DNA of 64,000 nt from positions 62,001-126,000 of the forward strand of contig NZ_CAJFDC010000012.1 in the NCBI RefSeq assembly GCF_904067045.1. The letters run 5' to 3'. Positions 9,584 through 17,908 of the stretch are shown piece after piece. The position numbers and the translations under genes are program-made. Position 1 is the stretch's first letter, and each line of letters starts with the position of its first letter. The DNA is from Pseudomonas sp. FEN (GTDB lineage: Bacteria > Pseudomonadota > Gammaproteobacteria > Pseudomonadales > Pseudomonadaceae). The notes under the pieces were generated by a model. The model had not been told where the DNA came from, searched no databases, and saw nothing but the letters and a program-made list of their open reading frames with translations.

Positions 9584-10645
9584 TCACTGAGCGCGTCTAG
9601 CCGTCACATCCAGCTCTTCGACCGCATCAAGCAAGCCGCAAAAAATATCCACGAGCTGCGGGTCAAAATGCCGGCCGGCCTGTTCACAGAGATATTCCCT
9701 TGAGCGCTCGACACTCCAGACCTGCTTGTAGGGCCGTGGCATTCTGAGTGCGTCATAGACATCACAGATCGCCACGATCCGACCCGACAAAGGGATTGCC
9801 TCGCCTTGCAAACGGTTGGGGTAGCCGCTGCCGTCCCAGCGTTCGTGGTGCGCCAGGGCAATCTCCGCCGCCAGCTCGGTGAGCGGCGAGCCGTTGTTGT
9901 CATGCAACAGTTCATAGCCAATGCGCGGATGTTCCTGCATGACTTCCCGCTCCTGCGCCGTCAGCGGCCCGGGCTTTTGCAATATCGCCTCTTCTATGCC
10001 GATTTCCCCGACATCGTGCATCGGTGCCGCCATCCGGATCAGTTCGCACCATTGCCTGGGCATGCCGCAGGCCTTGGCCAACATCGCCGCGGAATCGCCA
10101 ATGCGACGGATATGACTGCCCGTGTCGTGGTCACGGTAGCTGGCGGCCCGGCCCAGGCTCTTGATGATCGACTGGTAGCCGGCCTCCAGTTGAGCCGTAC
10201 GCCGTTCGACCTTGCGTTCCAGATCGCCATTGGCATCGCGCAGCAAGCGGGTAGTCTGGGCCAGCTCCAGGCAACTGCGCACCCGCAGCAGTACTTCCGG
10301 CAGATCAATGGGCTTGCTGATGAAGTCGTTGGCGCCCAGCTCCAAACCTTTACGGCGGTTCTTCGGATCATTCAGGGCCGTCACGATGATGATGGGCGAC
10401 TCGATCCGACTGCGCTGCTTGAGTCGTTCCAGAATCTCGAAGCCGTCGAGCACCGGCATATACAGGTCCAGCAACAATAAGTCCCAGGGGTTGGCCTGCA
10501 GCCAGGCCAGCCCTTCGGTGGAGTCGGAGAAGGTTCTGATGTTGTTGAGCCCGGAGGCCCGCAAGCAAGAATCCAACAGCCGGAGGTTGACCGGAACGTC
10601 ATCGATAATGACGATCTCACTTTCAGCGCCTACTTTGGAGAACAT
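9584..10645 (-). CDS. Response regulator with HD-GYP output (RpfG type)
   Basis: This 353-residue protein has an N-terminal receiver domain (phospho-acceptor Asp60 in LLLLDLYMP; Lys111 in ISKPID), a coiled-coil linker (about 125-160) and a HD-GYP domain. The HD pair is at 210-211 and GYP at 274-276 in DGSGYPNRLQGE, with downstream AICDVYDAL. HD-GYP domains hydrolyse c-di-GMP to pGpG/GMP, so this is a phosphorylation-gated phosphodiesterase. No dedicated kinase is fused or adjacent on the same strand; candidate partners are the divergent kinase at 11003 or the CheA at 20335-22476. A GTG or other start downstream is unlikely given the intact receiver. Confidence 0.92.
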   Translation of the reverse strand: MFSKVGAESEIVIIDDVPVNLRLLDSCLRASGLNNIRTFSDSTEGLAWLQANPWDLLLLDLYMPVLDGFEILERLKQRSRIESPIIIVTALNDPKNRRKGLELGANDFISKPIDLPEVLLRVRSCLELAQTTRLLRDANGDLERKVERRTAQLEAGYQSIIKSLGRAASYRDHDTGSHIRRIGDSAAMLAKACGMPRQWCELIRMAAPMHDVGEIGIEEAILQKPGPLTAQEREVMQEHPRIGYELLHDNNGSPLTELAAEIALAHHERWDGSGYPNRLQGEAIPLSGRIVAICDVYDALRMPRPYKQVWSVERSREYLCEQAGRHFDPQLVDIFCGLLDAVEELDVTARRAQ

Positions 10646-11002
10646 AAATCCGTCACTCCCATGACCAGTATTCCGTCGCTACGAGCGCTGTCGATCTTGG
10701 CAAAAGCACAGCAGATCCATTCGCGCGGATGCCCCCTGCGAAGCTTAGCTACTTTCATCAAGAGACTCGACGACACACGATTAACTACATGACATCATAT
10801 TGACATCAATCTGTTCATGTCTTAAACATTTGTCCAAACCGCCAGACGTCCTTCCGTCGGCAAACGGGCCGTGACGCAAGCGGCCGGCCCACCGGCCAGC
10901 ATCAAGCTGGCGATGGGGGCGCCATGTCGCCAGAGCGAACAGGCGTTCATACTGACGGATGCTTGCGCTATGCTCCAGGCAGGATAATCGGGAGAAAGGC
11001 GA
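10646..11002. promoter_or_regulatory. Divergent promoter region with TGACATCA direct repeat
   Basis: This 357-base non-coding gap separates the HD-GYP regulator (minus) from the PAS kinase (plus). Near its AT-rich middle, the octamer TGACATCA occurs twice, at 10790-10797 and 10801-10808, an 11-bp period on one helical face. This is a plausible operator, but the binding protein is unknown. The kinase start at 11003 is preceded by GAGAAAGG as ribosome-binding site. No other feature stands out. Confidence 0.45.
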
Positions 11003-13747
11003 ATGGATTCAGCTGTCACAGCAGGCGTCGCACCGACCCAAGGCGCTGACGAAACCGATGCACTGCCGCCAGCTCCCGCCGAGCAGGATTATCGCCTGGC
11101 CTTCAATTCCGCCGGCACCGGCCTGGCCTTGCTGCGCCTGAGCGGCGAATGGATTGCCGCGAACCGGATGCTCTGTCGGATGCTCGGCTACAGCGAAGAA
11201 GAGCTGCGCGGCACCTCGTTCCAGCAACTGACCCACCCGGACGACCTCCAGGCCGGCCGCGACGAAATCCCCAGGCTGATCCAGGGCCAGCGTTCGAGCC
11301 TGACCCTGGAAAAACGTTACCTGCGCAAGGACGGCAGCGTGCTGTGGGCACGCTTGACCATCGGCGTCGCCCGCGACCAGAAAGGCGAAGCCCTTTACTA
11401 CGTGTCCCAGTTCGAGGACATCAGTGAGCACCTGGCCTTGCGCCAGGCGCTGCTGAGCAATGAACAGAAATACCGTTCCCTGGCACAGAACTCGCCCAAT
11501 ATCATCCTGCGCTACAACCGTCTCGGACAACGCATCTATGCCAACCCCGAGTTCGAACGCACCCGCGGTTTTCCCGACGTTCCCAGCATCGAACGCACGT
11601 CGTCCCAGGCCTCCCACGCTCTACCGATCGACGAGGAGTTCCGCGCGCAGTTGCAACACACCCTGTCCACCGGTATCCCCGCCACCCAACTGCTGGAAAG
11701 CAAGGACCCTTACTCCGGGCGCGCCGTGGCATTTCTCTGCAGCCTGACGGTGGAGCATGAGGACAGCGCCGATATCTCCGGGGTGCTGGTCATGGCCCAG
11801 AATGTCAGCTCGCTGCGCCAGCAAGAACGAGCAGAGAATGCACGCTCGGCGATTTTCCAGGTGATGATCACCGACGGTGCGCTACGCACCGTGCTGCCGC
11901 TGTTGAGCACCTACCTGGAGGTACTGACCCCGGAGTTTCACCATGCCATCGTCTTCAAGACCGAGCCCGGCAGCGACAATCCACCTCCACCGCCCGACGA
12001 CCCGCAATCGATCCAGGCCTGCCTGGCCAAGGACCTGAACCACATTCCAGGGTTCTTCGAGCAACGCCGGCTGATCGACGACCTGAGGACCGATGCCGCG
12101 CACCTGAACTTCAGCACACCCGCCCTGCTGGCCGGTTATCGGGGCTGCTGGCTGGAGCCCGTGGTCAACAGCAGCGGCCAGGTACTGGGGGCCATCGTGC
12201 TGTTTACCAACGGCGAACACCCACTGCATGAACAAGACCGCAAGTATGCGCAGATGGCCAGCCATATCGGCTCCATCGCCTGGGAGCGTTGTTCCGCCCT
12301 GGACCACCTCGCGCAAAGCGAGCGTCGTTATCGCGAAATCTTCGATCACACCCAGGACATGCTCTGCCTGCTGGCCATCGATGCCGACCAGCGGTTCAGT
12401 TGCCTGGAGGCCAATCCGATGCTCTGCCAGATGCTCGCCAGGAATCATGCGGACTTGATCGGCCAGGCCCTGGAGCAATGGCTGCCGAGCGAAGCCGCGC
12501 AAGTGGTCGAGGCGATCTGCCAACACTGCATCGCGGTCGGTGCCCCCATCGAGCTCGATGCGCACCTGCCCTGCGGCGAGCGCTCGTTCTTTATCCATTT
12601 CAACCTGGTGCCGGTGGCCGACGCCAACGGCCGGCTGCACCGAATGGTGTGCATTGCCCGAGACATCACCGACCTGCGGGAAATCCAGCGTAACGAGCGG
12701 GCCCGCCAGCAAGAAATCGGCACCCTGGTGGAAAACTCACCGGATGGTATTGCGCGTTTGAGTCCGTCAGGCAAGCTGCTGTTCATCAATCCGGCGCTGG
12801 AACGCTGGCTGGACCGGCCCAAGGCCAGGTTGCTGCACAAACGCCTGCTGCAAATCCTGCCACGCAACCTGCAAAGCCAGCTGTTCCAGGAGGCGCTGCT
12901 CGAAGCGGTGGAAACCGGCCAGCCCCTGGAGCACGAGTATGTGCTCAGTGGCCAGCAACGCCAGCAACGGGTCTACCACATCAGCCTGGTTCCTGAACAA
13001 AACGTCCAGGGGCGCATCGGCACCGTACTGGCGGTGGTCCGCGATATTTCCAAACTGCGGGTGGCCGAGCAACGCCTGGCCGCGCTGAACAATCAACTCC
13101 GGCAACTGATGTCCAGCCGGGAAAGTGCCCGGGAAGAGGAGCGCAAGCTGATCGCCCAGGAAATTCATGACGAATTGGGGCAACACCTGACAGCGATCCG
13201 CATGGGCACTTCGCTGTTGCGCTTTCAGTACGGCGAGCAAGTACCGCAGCTCAGTGAACAGGTCACACGGCTGCTGCAACTGATCGATCAGACGGTCCAG
13301 GTGGTGCGGAACATCTCCACCAGCCTGCGCCCGTCGATCCTCAACATGGGGCTGGTGGCCGCCCTGGAGTGGCTGACCGATACGTTCAGGCAACAATGGG
13401 GCATTGCCTGCGACTTGCAGCTCCCCCGGCAGCCGGTACAACTGGAGGATGCCGCCGCTACCGCGGCGTTTCGGATCGCCCAGGAATCGCTGACCAATAT
13501 CGCCCGTCATGCCGAGGCCAGCCACGTCAGCGTAACGCTCGAAAAAACCGCCAGTGGCTGGTCACTGGAGATCACCGACAACGGCAAGGGTTTCGAACAG
13601 CGGGGGTTGTCCGGCAAAACCCTCGGGCTGCTGGGCATGCGCGAACGCGGCCTGACCCTGGGGGGCACCACCCATATTTCCAGCAGGATCGGCGGCGGCA
13701 CCAGCGTGCAGTTGAAGGTACCCGACTCAAGGAGGCACGACTCATGA
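11003..13747 (+). CDS. Multi-PAS sensor histidine kinase, HisKA_3 (NarX/UhpB) type
   Basis: This 914-residue soluble sensor kinase has no membrane segments. Domains in order: PAS/PAC (about 30-155), a second PAS (165-285), a GAF-like region (290-440), a third PAS (455-580), a fourth PAS (590-705), HisKA_3 with phospho-acceptor His722 in QEIHDELGQHL, and HATPase_c (about 815-910) with DNGKGF and LGLLGMRERGL. This build suits a cytosolic redox, gas or small-molecule sensor; the ligand cannot be read. The stop overlaps the start of the NarL-type regulator (ATGA), so the two form a translationally coupled two-component pair. Confidence 0.92.
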   Translation: MDSAVTAGVAPTQGADETDALPPAPAEQDYRLAFNSAGTGLALLRLSGEWIAANRMLCRMLGYSEEELRGTSFQQLTHPDDLQAGRDEIPRLIQGQRSSLTLEKRYLRKDGSVLWARLTIGVARDQKGEALYYVSQFEDISEHLALRQALLSNEQKYRSLAQNSPNIILRYNRLGQRIYANPEFERTRGFPDVPSIERTSSQASHALPIDEEFRAQLQHTLSTGIPATQLLESKDPYSGRAVAFLCSLTVEHEDSADISGVLVMAQNVSSLRQQERAENARSAIFQVMITDGALRTVLPLLSTYLEVLTPEFHHAIVFKTEPGSDNPPPPPDDPQSIQACLAKDLNHIPGFFEQRRLIDDLRTDAAHLNFSTPALLAGYRGCWLEPVVNSSGQVLGAIVLFTNGEHPLHEQDRKYAQMASHIGSIAWERCSALDHLAQSERRYREIFDHTQDMLCLLAIDADQRFSCLEANPMLCQMLARNHADLIGQALEQWLPSEAAQVVEAICQHCIAVGAPIELDAHLPCGERSFFIHFNLVPVADANGRLHRMVCIARDITDLREIQRNERARQQEIGTLVENSPDGIARLSPSGKLLFINPALERWLDRPKARLLHKRLLQILPRNLQSQLFQEALLEAVETGQPLEHEYVLSGQQRQQRVYHISLVPEQNVQGRIGTVLAVVRDISKLRVAEQRLAALNNQLRQLMSSRESAREEERKLIAQEIHDELGQHLTAIRMGTSLLRFQYGEQVPQLSEQVTRLLQLIDQTVQVVRNISTSLRPSILNMGLVAALEWLTDTFRQQWGIACDLQLPRQPVQLEDAAATAAFRIAQESLTNIARHAEASHVSVTLEKTASGWSLEITDNGKGFEQRGLSGKTLGLLGMRERGLTLGGTTHISSRIGGGTSVQLKVPDSRRHDS

Positions 13748-14373
13748 TCCGACTGATGGTGGCCGACGACCACAGAATAATGCGCGAAGGCCTCAAGCAG
13801 CTGTTTGCCCTGGTCAAGGATTTTTCCGTGGTGGCCGAGGCGGAAAACGGCGCCCAGGTCCTGGAGCTGTTGCGCCACACCGAAATCGACCTATTGCTGC
13901 TCGACATGACCATGCCCGGTAGCAGCGGCGAGGACCTGATCGGACGTATCCACGCCCATTATCCGAAGCTGCCGATCCTGATCCTGAGCATGCACAACGA
14001 AGCCCATATCGCCCAACGGGCACTCCGCGCCGGGGCCTCGGGCTACATGACCAAGGACCACGACCCGGAGACCCTGCTCGCCGCCATCCGCAAGGTCAGT
14101 GGTGGTGGTCGCTATCTTGACCCGGAACTGGCCGAACAGATCGCCCTGCAGAGCAGCGGCCTGTCTCCCGAAAGCCCGTCGCAAGCACTTTCAGCACGGG
14201 AATTCCAGATCCTGCGCATGTTGGCACAGGGCCTGAGCGTCAATCAGATCGCCGAGCAACTGGTGATCAGCAACAAGACCGTAAGCACCCACAAGACCCG
14301 CTTGATGGAGAAGATGTGCTTCACCACCAGCACCGACCTGGTGCGTTATGCCCTCAACCAGGGACTGCTCTGA
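13744..14373 (+). CDS. NarL/LuxR-type response regulator
   Basis: This 209-residue transcription factor has a receiver domain (Asp8/Asp9, phospho-acceptor Asp54 in LLLDMTMPG, Lys in YMTKDHD) and a C-terminal LuxR/FixJ helix-turn-helix (about 145-205; LSAREFQILRMLAQGLSVNQ and NKTVSTHKTRL). It overlaps the preceding kinase gene by four bases and is its obvious partner. It is convergent with the cheB end of the chemosensory operon. Its target is unknown, but the paired TAGGGATTTTCCTA motifs upstream of the che operon and the DUF3391 gene are dyads of the size NarL-type dimers bind. That link is inference. Confidence 0.92.
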   Translation: MIRLMVADDHRIMREGLKQLFALVKDFSVVAEAENGAQVLELLRHTEIDLLLLDMTMPGSSGEDLIGRIHAHYPKLPILILSMHNEAHIAQRALRAGASGYMTKDHDPETLLAAIRKVSGGGRYLDPELAEQIALQSSGLSPESPSQALSAREFQILRMLAQGLSVNQIAEQLVISNKTVSTHKTRLMEKMCFTTSTDLVRYALNQGLL

Positions 14374-14388
14374 GCCGGCTCCGCGGCC

Positions 14389-15465
14389 TCAGCGAGCGTG
14401 CCCGCAGATACCGAGGATCGCCCCGGCGATCTGCTCCAGCGGCAACTCCCGCTCCACCGCCCCCAGCTTGAACGCCTCCCGCGGCATGCCGTAAACCACG
14501 CAAGAGGCCTCGTCCTGGCCGAGGGTCCTGGCACCGGCATCGCGCATCTCCTTCAACCCCCGGGCACCGTCATCGCCCATCCCGGTCATGATGATGCCCA
14601 GCGCATTGCTGCCGGCACCCCGCGCGACCGAGCGGAACAGCACATCGACCGAAGGCCGGTGCCGGCTGACGGGCGGACCTTCGACGATATCCACCTGATA
14701 CTGCGCACCATTGCGCTTGAGCAGCATGTGCTGGCCTCCCGGGGCGATCAAGGCGCGCCCCGGCATCACCCGGTCGCCGTGTCGGGCCTCACGGACTTCG
14801 ATCTCGCAGACCTGATTGAGGCGTTCGGCAAAGGCGGCGGTAAATTTTTCCGGCATGTGCTGGACGATGACAATACCCGGGCAAACCCGCGGCAACACCC
14901 GCAGCACCTGCTCCAGGGCCTGGGTGCCACCGGTGGAAGTGCCCAGGGCAACAATGCTCTCGGTGGTGCGTAGCATGGCCGTGCTGCCCGCTGGCAGGAT
15001 GGCATCAGCGGTGAGCTTGGGCGCCACTGCGGCAACGCCCTGGGAGCCCAGGACCCGTTTCATATTGGCCCTGGCTGCGGCCTTGACCGCATGTATCAGC
15101 TCATCGGCACTCTCGCTCAGGAACTGGCGCAGGTTGGATTGGGGTTTGGTGACGATACTCACCGCCCCCGCCGCCAGGGCCTGCAAGGTGGTCTTGGCGC
15201 CCTTCTCGGTCAGGGTCGAGCAAATCACCACCGGTGTCGGACGTTCGGCCATGAGCTTTTTCAGGAAGGTGATACCGTCCATGCGCGGCATCTCCACGTC
15301 CAGCACGATCACATCCGGCCACTGCTTGCTCATCTTTTCCATGGCGAACACCGGATCGGCCGCGACACCGATGATTTCAATACCACTGGCCTGGCCCAGG
15401 GTCGCGCTCAATACCTGACGTACCACCGCCGAGTCGTCGACAATCAATACCTTGATATCCGTCAT
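14389..15465 (-). CDS. cheB: Chemoreceptor glutamate methylesterase/deamidase CheB
   Basis: CheB removes methyl groups from chemoreceptor glutamates and resets the array. The 358-residue protein has a receiver domain (phospho-acceptor Asp56 in [12 protein letters not shown]) and a C-terminal methylesterase. The catalytic triad positions are all present: Ser in GTSTGG, His in QHMPEKF and Asp in GMGDDGA. The start at 15465 overlaps the cheD stop (ATGA), showing coupling; a longer frame to 15840 runs through cheD and is rejected. It is the last gene of the operon and is convergent with the NarL-type regulator. Confidence 0.95.
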   Translation of the reverse strand: MTDIKVLIVDDSAVVRQVLSATLGQASGIEIIGVAADPVFAMEKMSKQWPDVIVLDVEMPRMDGITFLKKLMAERPTPVVICSTLTEKGAKTTLQALAAGAVSIVTKPQSNLRQFLSESADELIHAVKAAARANMKRVLGSQGVAAVAPKLTADAILPAGSTAMLRTTESIVALGTSTGGTQALEQVLRVLPRVCPGIVIVQHMPEKFTAAFAERLNQVCEIEVREARHGDRVMPGRALIAPGGQHMLLKRNGAQYQVDIVEGPPVSRHRPSVDVLFRSVARGAGSNALGIIMTGMGDDGARGLKEMRDAGARTLGQDEASCVVYGMPREAFKLGAVERELPLEQIAGAILGICGHAR

Positions 15466-15974
15466 CTTGCGCGGCTCCTCGGGGGCTCGACCCGACCTGC
15501 GGCCGAGTCGGTATGGTTGAGTTGCAGGCTCCCGCTGGCGACATCGAACACCAGGCTGCGATAGCCCTGGCCGCCCACGTGATACACGTCGCAACGCAGG
15601 CCATGGGCCTTGATCAAACGCCGGGCGGCATGCACATTCAGCTCGCCGATGCCGACCCCGCCATGCCGCCGGGCACTGGGAAACATGTCGCCGCCACCAA
15701 AGACGCTGACGACGAACTGCTCGGGCCGCGCCTCGGCCTGGCGGATGAAGGTGAACAACAGCGCCAGCGCGTCGGCGGCGTAACGACCATTGAGGTCGCC
15801 CGAATCCCGCCCGTGACGCAACGGCAACATGTAATGACACATTCCCCCCAGCAACCGCTGCGGATGCCAGAGCACCAGCGCCACGCAGGACCCCAGCAAG
15901 GTACGCAAGCGCAGTTGCCGGCCGCCAAAGACCACTTCGCCCGGCTGCAGGAAATGCTCCACCACTCCAGACAT
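15462..15974 (-). CDS. cheD: Chemoreceptor glutamine deamidase CheD
   Basis: CheD deamidates receptor glutamines and in some systems binds CheC or CheY. This 170-residue protein has the catalytic cysteine in TLLGSCVAL and the histidine in [11 protein letters not shown], both needed for activity, plus GGGDMFP and the GGxGYRS region. The start at 15974 ([13 protein letters not shown]) leaves one base after the cheR stop; an upstream in-frame start inside cheR is less likely. CheD is typical of alternative, non-flagellar chemosensory clusters such as the P. aeruginosa Che2 operon. No cheC is seen. Confidence 0.92.
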   Translation of the reverse strand: MSGVVEHFLQPGEVVFGGRQLRLRTLLGSCVALVLWHPQRLLGGMCHYMLPLRHGRDSGDLNGRYAADALALLFTFIRQAEARPEQFVVSVFGGGDMFPSARRHGGVGIGELNVHAARRLIKAHGLRCDVYHVGGQGYRSLVFDVASGSLQLNHTDSAAGRVEPPRSRAR

Positions 15975-15975
15975 C

Positions 15976-16779
15976 TCAGACCGCGGGCTTGCGGTAGATT
16001 GACGGTTTGACCAACTGCACATCATCGGTAATTCCATTCAGGCTCTCCGAATGGCTAATGACGAAGTAACCACCGGGCTTGAGGTGCTTGAGCAAACGCT
16101 GCACCACCTGGGACTTGGTCTGGTTGTCGAAATAGATCATCACGTTGCGCAGGAAAATCACATCGAACTGACCCACCGCCGGTATCGGGTTGTTCAGGTT
16201 GATCGGACTGAACTCGATCCGCGACGCCAGTCCCGGATCGACCATGAAAATCCCGGAGTTGCTGCCGACGCCTTTGAGGCAGTACTTGTTCAACAGCGCC
16301 TCGGGGATGCCCTTGATGGCATCCAGCGGATAGCGTCCGGTACGGGCCTTGTCGAGCACGCGCGAGCTGATATCCGAAGCAACGATCTCCCACGGCCGCG
16401 TGCCCAGGCTGTCGGCCAGGACCATGGCCAGGGTGTAGGGTTCTTCACCCGTGGAACAGGCGCCACTCCAGACCCGCACCGCGCCATGGCCGCGCAACTC
16501 GGGGAGAATCGTCTCCTTGAGAAATTCGAAATGCCGCGGCTCGCGAAAAAAATAGGTCTCGTTGGTGGTCAACAGATCCACGGCCATCTGCAGCTCGGCC
16601 TTGTCCTTCATCAGCAGGCGATAATAGCTGCCATAGTTGGTCAGTTTGAAAAACTGCAGGCGCTTGGCCAGGCGACCGCTGATCAATTGCTTCTTCGCGT
16701 CGGACATGCTGATGCCGGCGATCTCACGAATCATCGTGCGAAACTGCTGGAACTCATTGTCCGAGAGAATCACATTCAT
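15976..16779 (-). CDS. cheR: Chemoreceptor methyltransferase CheR
   Basis: CheR transfers methyl groups from S-adenosylmethionine to receptor glutamates. The 267-residue protein has the N-terminal helical domain (about 1-75) and the Rossmann-like domain with NETYFFRE, the SAM-binding GACSTGEEPYT, and FLRNVMIYF. Its start overlaps the cheW stop by four bases (ATGA). The operon's own MCP does not end in the classical WxxF tether that many CheR proteins dock on, so methylation here may be tether-independent. Confidence 0.95.
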   Translation of the reverse strand: MNVILSDNEFQQFRTMIREIAGISMSDAKKQLISGRLAKRLQFFKLTNYGSYYRLLMKDKAELQMAVDLLTTNETYFFREPRHFEFLKETILPELRGHGAVRVWSGACSTGEEPYTLAMVLADSLGTRPWEIVASDISSRVLDKARTGRYPLDAIKGIPEALLNKYCLKGVGSNSGIFMVDPGLASRIEFSPINLNNPIPAVGQFDVIFLRNVMIYFDNQTKSQVVQRLLKHLKPGGYFVISHSESLNGITDDVQLVKPSIYRKPAV

Positions 16780-17303
16780 GAGGCCAGTCCTTGTGCCAGC
16801 GCACCCTGGGGTTGCAACGCCGACCAGTCGTCGGCGCTGAGAATCTGCTCGATGTCCAGCAGCAGGACAAAGCCGCTGTTGAGCTTGCCAATGCCCAATA
16901 TGAACGCCGGGCTGAGGCGGCCATTGAGGGCCGGTGCGGGCTCGATCTGATCCGCGGTGATCTCCAGCACCTCGCTGACCGCATCGACAATGATGCCCAC
17001 CAGACCGGAGCTGCCCGCCCCGCGGGTTTCCAGCATGACGATGCAGGTGCGCGGACTCTGCTGCGTCAGGCTGCCGCCAAAACGCAGTCCCAGATCCAGC
17101 ACCGGAATCGCCGCGCCACGCAGGTTGGTCACCCCACGGATGCTCGGCGGCGCCAGCGGCAGCGCGGTGATCGGGCCATACTCGACAATCTCCCGGACAC
17201 TCAAGGTATCGACGGCAAACATCTCCTGCCCCAGGCTGAATGTCAGGTATTGGGTCGGTACCGCCTCCCGTGGCGGTCGCAGAAGCGTAATGGATTCAGA
17301 CAT
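16776..17303 (-). CDS. cheW: CheW adaptor (second copy)
   Basis: CheW couples the chemoreceptor to the CheA kinase in the array. This 175-residue single-domain protein shows QYLTFSLGQEMFAVD, REIVEYGPIT, IRGVTNLRGAAIPVLDL and VDAVSEVLEI, all hallmarks of the SH3-like CheW fold. It is one of two different CheW genes in the operon, separated from the first by 89 bases. The two share fold and motifs but clearly differ in sequence, so they may serve different receptors or array positions. Confidence 0.94.
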   Translation of the reverse strand: MSESITLLRPPREAVPTQYLTFSLGQEMFAVDTLSVREIVEYGPITALPLAPPSIRGVTNLRGAAIPVLDLGLRFGGSLTQQSPRTCIVMLETRGAGSSGLVGIIVDAVSEVLEITADQIEPAPALNGRLSPAFILGIGKLNSGFVLLLDIEQILSADDWSALQPQGALAQGLAS

Positions 17304-17392
17304 GGCTCACTCCCCGGGGCCGGCCGTGAACGGCCGTTCCCTTCTCAAGATTGGACAGAGGCACCCGCTTGCCCGGTGCCCGACAACAGCAC

Positions 17393-17905
17393 TCAGTGCA
17401 GTTGGCCGGCGATTTCGCTGACGCAGAGCACCTGGTCGACTTGCAGCAAGGTCAGGAACTCTCCCCGGACCCTGACCATGCCGCGAATGAAATCCCCGCG
17501 GATCCGGTTGCCAATCACCGGGGCCGGCTTGATGTCGGCCAAGTCGATCTCGATCACTTCGCTGACCGAGTCGACGACGATACCCAGCACCTGCGAATCG
17601 CCATCCTGGAACACCTCAAGGATCACGATGCAGGTGCGAATGCCCTGTTGCGTGGTGCCTCTGCTGAAGCGCGCCTGCAGATCGATCACCGGTACCACCG
17701 AGCCGCGCAGGTTGATCACCCCGCGGATAAAGTCCGGCATCATCGGCACCTGGGTGACCTGGCCGTACTCGATGATCTCGCGCACGCACAAGGTATCGAT
17801 GGCGTAGGTCTCCCTGGCCGAGGTGAACGTCAGGAACTGTGAGGGCTCGCCCTCTCCCGGGTTCCGCGCCCCCGGTTCGAGGACGCTGGTGGCTGTTGGG
17901 TTCAT
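17393..17905 (-). CDS. cheW: CheW adaptor (first copy)
   Basis: This 170-residue CheW-domain protein carries the family segments QFLTFTSARETYAID, REIIEYGQVTQVP, IRGVINLRGSVVPVIDL and VDSVSEVIEI. It starts three bases after the upstream MCP gene ends, so it is tightly coupled to that receptor and is the more likely partner of it. An 89-base gap separates it from the second cheW gene; I see no terminator there. The N-terminal 20 residues are low-complexity (PGARNPGEGEP) and probably unstructured. Confidence 0.94.
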   Translation of the reverse strand: MNPTATSVLEPGARNPGEGEPSQFLTFTSARETYAIDTLCVREIIEYGQVTQVPMMPDFIRGVINLRGSVVPVIDLQARFSRGTTQQGIRTCIVILEVFQDGDSQVLGIVVDSVSEVIEIDLADIKPAPVIGNRIRGDFIRGMVRVRGEFLTLLQVDQVLCVSEIAGQLH

Positions 17906-17908
17906 GAC

